From: Numida meleagris | Lineage: Eukaryota > Chordata > Aves > Galliformes > Numididae | Length of the DNA stretch: 64,000 nucleotides | Reading direction: 5' to 3' | Assembly (NCBI RefSeq): GCF_002078875.1 | Contig: NC_034414.1 | Location: 17,331,471 to 17,395,470 of the forward strand | Shown here: positions 24,323 to 34,066 of the stretch, piece by piece | Layout of the letters: every line of letters begins with the position of its first letter | Numbering within the stretch: position 1 is the stretch's first letter | Translations under genes and position numbers: made by a program | The notes under the pieces: generated by a model | The model's input: only the letters and a program-made list of their open reading frames with translations | Told to the model about the DNA's origin: nothing | The model's database searches: none

Positions 24323-27300
24323 AATTTGTCTAGGAGATAAAAAGCCCCTCCAGTGTTGTTTCCTGCAAAGACCATTCTTAAGAGCTCGTTGGACAGCACA
24401 GGGCTCTTGAAGTGATAGCTAATTGGTGAAAGAAAGGCCCCGATTGTCTGGAGGGAGCTGGAAAGTGCTGCGTGTGCTGCTGAAAGGGACTAGGGAGAAG
24501 GTGCCTGGTTTCGCTGAGCAGCTGCTGCTGGAGATGTTTGGAGATTACATCAGCATTGGAAAAAAGGGGCAAAAAAAAAAGTCCAACTTCACAGAGACGG
24601 AGTTTATGGAGTTTTTTTCCCCTTCCAAAGGTCTTCTGACAATACTGTCATTGTCAATATAAGAGTTGTTAATTCTTCATGAATAGCACATGGGGCCTCT
24701 TGACTAAATGGTACGTTACATGTCCCAAATCTGTCAGCTGGGCTCTTCTCTCACATGCTAGTGAGATCACTTTGATTGGAATGTTACAGGAATTGCTGGG
24801 CCGGCCGCACAGAACTGAATGCTGCATTATATAATTAGATCTCCCGGAGTATTTTTTTTGCATTACCTCATTATTCTAGCTTAAATATGGAACCAGTCGT
24901 TTTGATGATTTTACTGGTTGTAATTATATTAATACGATTCATTTTATGGTCCTCTCTTAGTGCTTATATAGATTACAAACTGTCTCGAAGGTTTCCTGAC
25001 AGGAGAAAAGAGCTCTAAGGGACCTCAGGAGGCTTCTTCAGATTTGGACTGACAGTGAGGACAACTGGATGAGGTAAATGGACGTAGAGCAGATTTTACC
25101 TCGGCCTCTGAAGGGAGAGAAATGGCCAGTTGAGACTGCAACTCAGTGAAGATCCTTCAGAAGGCCTCAAGCTGACAGAGAGGGAATAGAAACCACAACA
25201 ACTGACTGAGTCAAATGACTTCCTATCAGACTGGCTCAAGAATTTGTTGTTGGGAACAGGATTGTGGATGTTTGCCAGTTAAACGATCTGGACAAGCTGG
25301 AAGGAATCCTATTGTTGGGCAGTCCAAGGCTGTCAGTGGCCCAGTCTTCCTACATGAAATGCGATGGCCCATTGCCTGCTGGACAAGCTGCTGGTCTGCA
25401 CGTTAGGATGTCAGCTGCACGCCCTGCCTGGATGCAACAACTGACTGTGCCTGAACGAACACGGGGATTACTGACCCAGCTCAGGATCCACGTCTAATGC
25501 TGCTGATTTGCAGAGTGGATTTTTACATGACTGACTTGTTGCTAAATTCCTCTTGTGGTTTCTCCCTGTCAGTCAGATCAGAAGCTGGTTATAACCTGAT
25601 GATCGCTTTTCTTGTCAGGTGGTATATCTGAGTAACAGAAGTGGCTGGACACCACTGGGATAGTCTGTTCCATGAAAAATAGATCAGTGTATTACAGTTT
25701 GTCTGACAGACACCAGCTCTGCTTCAGCAGTGCTGGATGTGGGGGCACACGACAGTGCTTAGAGGCCTTGCAAAGTTGTTTCTCTTCTAGCCTTTAGTAA
25801 GGAGCTACCAGGACATGGAAAGCTTTGACTACTCGCCCAAGGCAGGAGTGACTTGAGATTTTTTGCTTAATGCATCTTGCAAAGTGAGACAGGGCTCCAA
25901 GTGAACTGCCTGCTTTCAGATGGATGTTACACTGAGTCAAACTGCAAAAAATCTTGCTGCGTATGCAACGCAATTTAACATCTGCTTTTAAGAACTTGGT
26001 CTTCCTACAGCAAAAGTAGGAAAATTGTATTGCTTTGCCTGAGAAAGAAAGTTGAACTGTGGTATCGTTGGCCCAGTCCTGTCTGGTATTTTTAATGACA
26101 TGCTGAAGTGAAGGCTGCCACTTCATGAACTGGCTTCTATACCTCTTGGTAGCTTGCATAATGATATCAGAATTCAGCCTAGGTAAAAGCCCAAAGCATT
26201 CCCATGAAAAGTTTTTGGCACATTCATGACTCCTTTAGGCTTGTTCCTTAGTAACTACTGATCAGCCTATATCTCTTTGTCATTTGAAGCCTCCTAACAT
26301 TCAGACGTGAGATATGGTGCGTGTTTATACAATGGAACAGAATAAATGTGAGGCCGATTGATTTCAGTCTCAGATTTTATTTGTGGTAGATGACCAATCT
26401 ACAAAACAGTTTGCAGTGTCTGAAGATGCATGTCATTGACTTGAAATCTAGCTAGTAAATAAATTAAATGTAGATGTAACTAACTCCCTTGTCTGTCTCT
26501 ATGGGTACTAATTTTAGCGATGATTCTTATATTTATTTTTTTGTTCCCCAGTACCAGCGGACCACAAAGGGAAAGTGAAATGTCTATTTGCTGTGCAAAC
26601 ATACCTCTGATAATAAGTAACTGGAAAAATAGGCACAGCAATCCATCTTCTGTCAGTTAAACATAGCTATTCTTAGCTGTTGTGCATCATTATGAAGAAA
26701 ATGAAACTTGTAGAGCAATTCATACTGCTTTTAAAAGCAAGTCTTCTAATCCATTCTTTTGATTATATTGAAATTATACTTAACATTGTCATATTCATAT
26801 TAATCATTTAAAAATGTGAATGTAATGAGACGTGGATTAATGTCTTTATTATGTGGTGAAATTAGGAGTTGACACTAATGTGGAACTCACATCTTTGATC
26901 CCTTTCTTCTCACAGAGTAGAATCTTGATTTTTCCATGCAAATCAGAGATCATGGTCTTGTTATAGACCATAGTCTTATGCAGGCCAAATTTTCATTGAT
27001 TTCTGTGGCACAATTGGTAGGAATGGCAGAATGGAATCATCAGAACGTCTTACTGTTTGAGTTGCCATAGCCATCTCCTTCAATGGCTAGCTCTTGGTGA
27101 GTGGGGAAAGCAGGCCCGTACTGGGTGAACTTACTGACTGGTAGATGTACGGAGTAGTAGATATCTATCCTGTAAATGACCACTGTTGTGAAACTCAGCA
27201 CTGCCAGATATGGGGAACAGCCTGTCAATTCACTGGTTCTGTTTTTGTTTGTGTTTTTAAATTGTTTAATTTAGACCTCACCCAAGTTACAAGAATTTCA

Positions 27301-30300
27301 CTGACTATGTTATGGTCAATGTTATAGTATGGATCTTCATCCTACACAGGTAAAACTGGCTGGAAACCTGAAGAGTTTACTAGAACATCAAAGCTTTGAG
27401 GCACATATGATTAATAAAGTAAATATTTTGTCTTAATAAAAATTTTACTAATTTAATTTGGATGTTTTGAAATCCGTATGCATTGAATGTAATTCTAATG
27501 TTTTGAAGTTCCTCTTCTGGTGTCTGAAAGCCTATTGTATCTTCCTGCTGATGAGGATTTTTGCCATGGAACCTATGTTGTCCTTTAATTTAACCATCTG
27601 TCCAAGCTAGATTGTCACTGCACTTACAAGTTAGTTTCTCTTTACATGAAACTGCAGCAGAATAATATTTTGGTGAATAAATCTTTCATATCAAGTAGTT
27701 GTACTTTATTTAAGATCTACCCTGGAGCCCATATTTCAATGGGAGTTGAATGAATTTGACTGGAAACCACTCCAAAGTCTTTTAAAATTGATTCTGTTTC
27801 GGCTAGGTATTTAAGAAGGTTCTTGTGCTCCACTGGTTTTGCTTGTGTTTAAGGATATGTTTAAAAATAAGTGTGTGCTTAAGAGCAGTTTTGAGCCATG
27901 GACAGAGTGAATGAAGACTGCACTGTGGAACCCCGTTTCAAGACATGAAAGCAAGGTATATGTAAAGAAATAGGAAAAAATATCAATATTGTGATGATGT
28001 ACTGCGTCAGGTACTGTGTTACCATTGTAACCAACAACTAATGTTGGCCTTTTTGGGCAATACTAAAAGCAGACATGATCACAGGAGCTTATATGCTACC
28101 TGTGATACAATTAAAAAAACCTCTGCCTAATATTCCACTGTTACTCAAAAAACTTTGCATGTGAAATAGTATCTTGAGTTTGTTTTCACTTGTCTAGTAA
28201 AGTATACATACCAAAAATATTTATATATAAGCATTTTAAAAAAATGAACCCCACAATCATTGAAGTGTACGAACTGTTACTGCAATATCGTAACTGTTTC
28301 TTACTTTTCTAGGATTGTGCTTTGTTTTGACTGAAGCCAATGGTTTGAGCAAAAGTGTGAGTTAGTATGTAAGTAGTAATTACTTTTTTTTGTTACTGCA
28401 GATTATCATGACTTCTGGTGCCTGAATTTCCACCTCTAAGATTAATCCAAGTCTGTTTTACAGGTGATAATAGGGTCAAATTTAAATGTTGTAGAACGCT
28501 TTTGAACTTTCTGTGGGAATGAGTATAGGCATGGATCTGCATGTATTTTTATATGGGAATGTTACTATTTTATGATAACAGCCTTTCCCACATTGGTATG
28601 CTACTCAAGGTTGAATTGTTCTGGAAGGAAAAATGTCTGGGATTAAGTTGCTTAAGTAAATGAAGTTGCAAAATGCTATTTGTACTGCTGGATATTAGAA
28701 CTGTGTAAATACACAAAAACCATTTTCCTGGTACCAGTGGTACCATGTAACTAAATTTGCTCCCAATCCAAATAGCCATTTTGAAGTTCCGCAGTTGATA
28801 CTCTGTGATAATTTTTTTTTCACCAGGACTCAGAATCTTCAAAATTGATCTGTAAAAGCTCAGTTGATGGTAAATATCCTGTCATCTGCTAATGTAATTT
28901 CTGTATGACATTCTGTAATGTGCACAAAGTTGGCATTATGGACTGCATTATGGTATGGAGAACTAATTACTGATAAGCTCATAGTCTGATGAGCACGTAA
29001 TCATATTTATTGATTAAATGAGGTCTATAATTTTATTTTGCAGTGTCATTACAATGGCACCCACTTAAACAATTACTGTCAAACTGTGTAAACCAAACTC
29101 CAGTAGGAGTCCCTTAAATAGATCTGGTGATGCAACAGGTGGTCTAATTACTTTAGGTAGGTCCATTACAGCAGGCTTTGGAGTGGAGAAGCTGGAGACC
29201 CAAGAAGGGATGTGATTAGGTTTGGCTCTTGCAGAAGAAATCTGGACAGATGGGGGCCTGATATCTTTGTTCGCTAACCACCTACAGTGAACCGCCACAT
29301 CACAAACTGGGTCTTGGGGAAAATGTTTGTAATTAGTGCACTTGCCCTTGTTCGTGATCTATGGCACAGCTCTATGAAAAGGTAACACAGAATCTCTCTA
29401 TCTAGCTTGAACAAAGCATCAAATTGTAGGACAATTAAACAGTGGCAACCTTATTTCTGTTATGTTAGCAGAAACCCAGAGTAAAGCCATAAAATGTGAT
29501 TGTTTTATGCTTGATTAATGCCAGAGTTGGTGACCTTTTATACTGGCACCTCTCTACAGGTGGTGCTAGTAACAGCATCTAATACCAAGGCTTCCAGGCA
29601 CTTCCAGTCTTTCTACAGTCCAGCTTTAGCCCTATTTCCAGCTGTTCGTAACTTTGTCAAAATAGATTTTCAAGCTAAAACTTTCCATGTTGCATTGGGT
29701 GTCTGCCTTGAGCTGAATACTTCAGAAAGTTTCAGCCAGAACAGTTTAGTGCCTTCCAAGAACAAGGCTAAAGAATAATACATTGTTTTACCCCTGCTAA
29801 AAAATATACTGGTGGTATTTTCTCTGACAAGATATAGTTATCCTATTCTGGAATGTGATATTGGTCTGGATTGGTTTTTTCCCTGTCAGGGATATGTAAC
29901 TCTTGTTCACATAAAGGAAATTACCTAAATACGTGCTTGAAATTCAAGGAGGACAAGACCAGATCTAATCTGGGGAAACAAGGATAAGGAAGTTGTCAGG
30001 AAAAAAATAAACTATAATAATGTTTTAGGCAAAGGAGGAAGGTGAGCTAGCCTGCACCATGCAGGATGAAGGATGGACAAGAGCCGCTTGGTGGGTGACA
30101 AACAAGCCCTGTTCAGGCAAATGGACTGGGACAAAAGTATTAAACTGCTTGGAAGGAACTGGAGGAAGCTGTTTGTACAGACCTGATAAGGAGCAACAGC
30201 ACGTCAAATAGAGCTGGAAATAAGTGGGAAAAAATGCTGAAACAGGAATAGCCAGTGAGGAGCTGGACACCGAGGCTGCATATAGGGGCTGAAAGCAAAC

Positions 30301-31140
30301 CCTTGTAAAAGCAGGTGAAGTGTTGGCTAAGCTCCAGGCTGAGGCAGCAGACAGACTGGATGAAGTTAGGAGAGTTTGGGCGAACAGACAGGACAGAAGT
30401 GCAGGCAAAAGTAAATGATATGGCTGAGCCTGGGAGGCTAAGGCTTACTGAACAAAGTGATTTGTCCTGGAACAAGAACTCTAGAGAACTGCCAATGGAA
30501 TAAGAACTGGATAAAATATCTGCTGGACTAATCTCCCTTTGAAATGTTGATATTATTCCTAGGGCTCAAGTTTCATATTATTTTGGTTATCAGAAAATTT
30601 CTGTGAAAATTACTGTCAAAAATTCCTCTGTCCCATCTACCAGTGATCCTTCAGCATAAAGTGCTCTGGATCTGTGTGCTCTGGTATTGCTGGTGAAACG
30701 GAAGTATCAGGGTAGCCCTGTGCACTGGGCATCTACCAGGCTGCATTAACAGGATGTAACAAAGTTAAATACTGAGATTAAGACAGTGATAGAATTAAGG
30801 CGTTATGTGTAATTGTTGTTCTGCCCCCTGGGCATTATGATACAGTCTTAAACTGCACTTTTCCCACAGGTTCTTTTGCTCATTTATTGCACTGGCTGTA
30901 ATGCTCAGTGATTGAAGCTTGTAGCAGCAATGCATTGAATGTACCAGAAAGATGGAGTATGATAGCTTTAAGAAAACTAATGGTTTGAGGGGAGTCATGA
31001 GAAAATTAGTTCTGTCTTTGCCTATTGTTGAGTTGTGAGTGAAAAAAACTAGGAATGTTTTCTTTTGCTTGTTGTCTGCTTCCCTGGAGATCCAGGTCTA
31101 AGGTACTTACGTGCCAAGAAATAGCTACTGCAGATTAATT

Positions 31141-31182
31141 CAGTTTAACAAGTAAACTGATATCAATTTAACAAGTAAATTG
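31141..31182. repeat. Tandem pair of 19-nt hairpins
   Basis: Copy 1 (31141-31159) is CAGTTTA-ACAAG-TAAACTG. Copy 2 (31164-31182) is CAATTTA-ACAAG-TAAATTG. Each is a perfect 7-bp stem with the same 5-base loop. The copies differ at exactly two positions, which pair with one another (G-C in copy 1, A-T in copy 2). Four bases separate them. Confidence 0.9.
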
Positions 31183-31225
31183 GTACACTCAGAGTTTAAA
31201 TTCTGAGAATCTGAAGTGAGATACT

Positions 31226-31343
31226 GTCCTATTCTTAATCTCTTCTTAGGTATTCCTTGTTGGTCATGATGGGACATCGTATGGAGTTACCCGGACCAGT
31301 GATCTGATTCTGGAGTATTCTACCTTACTCACCTTTGCGTTTG
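31226..31343 (+). mobile_element. Ancient CR1-like 3' end, copy A
   Basis: This 118-base segment aligns without gaps to 32336-32453, with 94 of 118 bases identical by my count. Its words (CCTATTCTTAATCTCTTCTTAGG..TTGGTCATGATGGGAC..GGACCAGTGATCTGATTCTG) resemble the 3' UTR end of old amniote CR1 lineages. Those are common in turtles and crocodilians and carry TTCTTATACTCTTCC and a GGTCTGACCCAGTATGGC-type end. The family assignment is from memory of that pattern; the repeat relationship is seen directly. Confidence 0.6.
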
Positions 31344-32335
31344 CAGATGCAAATAGAGTAATTCTTCTGTACTTTGGTTTCTTCAATCAGCATCTGTGAA
31401 ACACATAAATGTTGAAGGATGCTTAAGAGGGAATTATTCTTGCGCAGATGAACAAGCATTGATGATGAAGAAAACATGATAACTCATTAAGTAAGCACTC
31501 TCCATCCTGTCTGCTGAATACAGCAGGAATCCTTTGGGAAAAGACAATCTACTTTGTAAACAAATATAACAAAATGGAGGGAAAATAAGTTTTCCTTCCC
31601 CTGCTCCATATAAGAAATCAATAGCTGCTTCTTTCTAAGATGATAGTGGGCTTTTATCATGTTCAGTAGACTAAGATACTCAAAGGAGAAGAATGGACTG
31701 GTATGTCCTGTGCTGCTTAGTTTCTGGATCTTGTTCATGCTTGTGCGTGATAGATGACTAGCTTCCAACACTGAGATGCAAGCACTCTGACATTATGCAG
31801 AAGAATAAGGGAAAATTGTGTAGAAGAGATACAATTTGTACCATTCAGATACATTTAGGAGGTTTTTAGCTTTGTATGCTGGCCTTAGATAACTAGACTT
31901 AGTATCAGGTGTACATGTCTAAATCCCTTAGTAGGAAAGATCTGGGTGAGCCTAAGTTCCATATTTAATGGATAGTTTGAATCTACAACCAGCCTGTCTT
32001 AAGATACCATTTTCCACAAACTCTGACCGCTCCCTTTGGAGAATCGTTAGTTTTAGAGGTCTTCATCAGTGTTTTTAATTGAAACTCACGAGACTGATAA
32101 TCTCACTTTAATTTCTTAAAAGAATAACCTTTCTCTTTGCGCCTATGTTATTAAAAAATAATGCTGAGCTTTGGGAATTATAAAAAAAATCTAGAGATAG
32201 ATACTTCTCCTCCCAAATCTTTGCATTAAGTCAAATTCATCGAAGAAACATTTATCGGGAGCTATACACGCAGGAAATCCTCGCACTGCAGATTGTTGAA
32301 ACAAGAGAATATTAAAAAAGCATCACTGTTTGCCT
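31344..32335. other. Unique AT-rich sequence between two ancient repeat copies
   Basis: About 1 kb with no gene recognised. A 94-codon minus-strand frame (31487-31771) has no motif I know. The flanking 118-base copies are not extended into this interval, so it does not look like the body of one element bounded by long terminal repeats. Confidence 0.5.
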
Positions 32336-32453
32336 GTCCTGTTCTTAATCTCTTCTTAGATATCCTCTGTTGATCATGATGGGACCTGCTGTGAAGCTAA
32401 CTGGACCAGTGAGCTGATTCTGTAGTATTCTACTCTCCTAGTCTCTGCATTTG
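32336..32453 (+). mobile_element. Ancient CR1-like 3' end, copy B
   Basis: This is the partner of the 31226-31343 copy, in direct orientation 1,110 bases away, about 80% identical and ungapped. It begins CCTGTTCTTAATCTCTTCTTAGA. Flanking sequences on both sides differ between copies, so these are more likely two independent old insertions than a local duplication, though a trimmed duplication cannot be excluded. Confidence 0.6.
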
Positions 32454-33668
32454 AAAAATACTAATTTGTCCATGTTATTTAGAATTGGACAACGGAACAA
32501 GTGCTTTCAGAGGGTAGGAAGAACCAGCATCTCCTGTCTGTGAACACAACACAGCAGTGTTGTGCTGCAAGGATGAAGAAAAAATGGATGATGTCCCAAT
32601 TATGAGCTACTTGAATGCATGTGACTTTCACATTTTCTATTCTGAACCTGGAGCAGGTACTTCCAGTAGCATAACTCTGTGGGTCTGGCAGTTGGTAAGA
32701 TATCTGATTTTGTCTGCACTCACTGGTTCTTTCTTTAGACACGCTTTCTTTGGCTTGCATCTCAGACCGAATATAGCGACTTCCAGATTTTCAGTCGCTG
32801 CAAAATGTCCCCCACCACGCCTAGAATGAAGAGGGTGCAGGATCCAGTTAGCTAATTTGTTCCTAGGCAGTTAAAGTACTTACATCTAGACCGTGCAGTA
32901 GATTTAACATACTATTTTAAGAATATGAAGAGTGCTGTGTGGGGGGACATATCTTTATCTCTCAGAGCAGTGATCTAATTGGAGGTTGTCCTTTGTGTTC
33001 ACCCTGTTAACATTTTATACTATTCTGGGAAACCCTGTGGCCCAAGTACTATGGAATGTAGTTAGGAAAAACAGTGTTTTCTCAAATATTTCTGATGTGG
33101 AATATTTATTTTGTAGCCAGAGAAACTTGTTCTGTTGCCAGGCAACTGACCATGAGTAGGATCCACTGCCAACTGTACTTGAAAAAAGGAAAAAGCCTCA
33201 TTACTTCTGCTCAGACTGCATGTGAGCATTTACAGTGCGGTGTAGAGAAATTCTCAAATATAATCTGCACAACAGGATTCACTGTTAGTTGCCTCAGGTG
33301 AGTATGGTCTTTTCCTGTCACTGTCCCCTGAGTCATGTATAATCACCATTAGCAACCAACCGGAAGAGACACCATCGAAAATATTGGTGCAGGAAGTTTG
33401 GTTGCTTTCAAAAGCCTTCTGTTTTGAAGTCTGCTTCATCAGAGCCCTAGATAATGAATTTGCTCTTTGCTGGGCCCCTGATCCAAAATCAGGCAACATC
33501 CTCATATGGAGCTCAGAATTCTACTCAGATCATTTTGTTGACTTCATACATAGTTTCATAATTCAGGTACACAAGTTGATTTTCAGAGGAGCTAAAGATG
33601 TTCAGCTTGCATGTAACACATGAAGGCTAAGATGAGAGGTAAATTGCTTTGAAAGAAAATTGCTTATG
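32454..33668. other. Unique sequence, no gene recognised
   Basis: Interleaved frames of 62-93 codons occur on both strands (for example 32479-32760 minus and 32557-32829 plus), without domains or splice context that I can support. The base composition is ordinary. Confidence 0.5.
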
Positions 33669-34066
33669 GGGAGTGGCTGAGGGAACAGGGATTGTTCAGT
33701 CTGGAGATGAGGAGGCTTAGGGGAGACCTTATTGCCCTCTACACTGACCTGAAAGGAAGTTGTGGAGAGATGAGGGTTGGCCTCTCCTCCCAGGTAACAG
33801 CAATAGGATGAGAGGGAATGGCCTCAAGTTGCACCACAGGAGATTCAGGTTGGATATTAGGAAAGATTTATTCTCAGAAAGAGAGGTGATGCACTGGCAC
33901 AGGCTGCCCAGGGAGGTGGTGGAGTCACCATCCCTGGAGGTGTTCAAGAACTGTAGAGATGTGGTACTTACGGGCATAGTTAGTGGGTGATATTGGTGGT
34001 GGGTGGACAGTTGGACGGAGTATCTTAGCGATCTTTTCCAACCTTAATGATTCTATGATTCTGTGA
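33669..34066 (+). mobile_element. CR1 LINE 3' portion, sense orientation
   Basis: The copy begins in the last part of the CR1 ORF2 region (GAGTGGCTGAGGGAAC..CTGGAGATGAGGAGGCTTAGG) and continues through AGGTTGGATATTAGGAAAGA and GCACAGGCTGCCCAGGGAGG. It ends with CTTTTCCAACCTTAATGATTCTATGATTCTGTGA. The 3' terminus is intact and sequence matches the common chicken CR1 3' pattern well, so this is one of the younger copies here. The plus-strand 76-codon frame (33760-33990) and its antisense are products of the repeat. 5' truncated. Confidence 0.97.

Larger units (their letters stand above)
20640..25018 (+). other. Candidate four-exon spliced ORF of 89 codons (unverified)
   Basis: Four segments share one continuous frame. 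(1) About 20640-20675, with ATG at 20665 (weak context, C at -3) and donor GTAAGT. (2) 20761-20854, after a long pure pyrimidine tract and TTTTAACAG, ending ACA/GTAAGT. (3) 23849-23955, after TTTTATTTCTTCTAG, ending AAG/GTGAGC. (4) 24961-25018, after GTCCTCTCTTAG, ending at TAA. Phases agree at each join (2, 0, 2), and lengths of 11+94+107+58 nt give 90 codons including the stop. Segments 2 and 3 are open in only one frame each, and those frames are the ones that join. Intron 1 would be only 85 bases. An AATAAA lies at 26341, 1.3 kb downstream. I recognise no domain or homologue, and chance assembly is quite possible. Confidence 0.2.
22409..31140. other. Unique sequence, no gene recognised
   Basis: Apart from the candidate exons at 23849-23955 and 24961-25018, I see no convincing gene. 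Pyrimidine-rich tracts lie at 24282-24322. A frame open from 25218 to 25496 (about 90 codons, ending in TAA) has even composition but no recognised motif. A strong acceptor-like site occurs before 26552 with no donor. The 127- and 111-codon minus-strand frames at 30025-30475 are serine/leucine-rich overlaps of one another and do not look like a protein family. No repeat family was recognised in this stretch. Confidence 0.5.

Noticed and set aside
30025..30475. Two overlapping minus-strand frames of 127 and 111 codons rich in serine and leucine
   Set aside because: They lie in different frames of the same purine-biased plus strand; such bias alone removes stops on the minus strand.
33729..33990. 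Open frames on both strands at 33.7-34.0 kb
   Set aside because: They lie wholly inside a CR1 3' portion.
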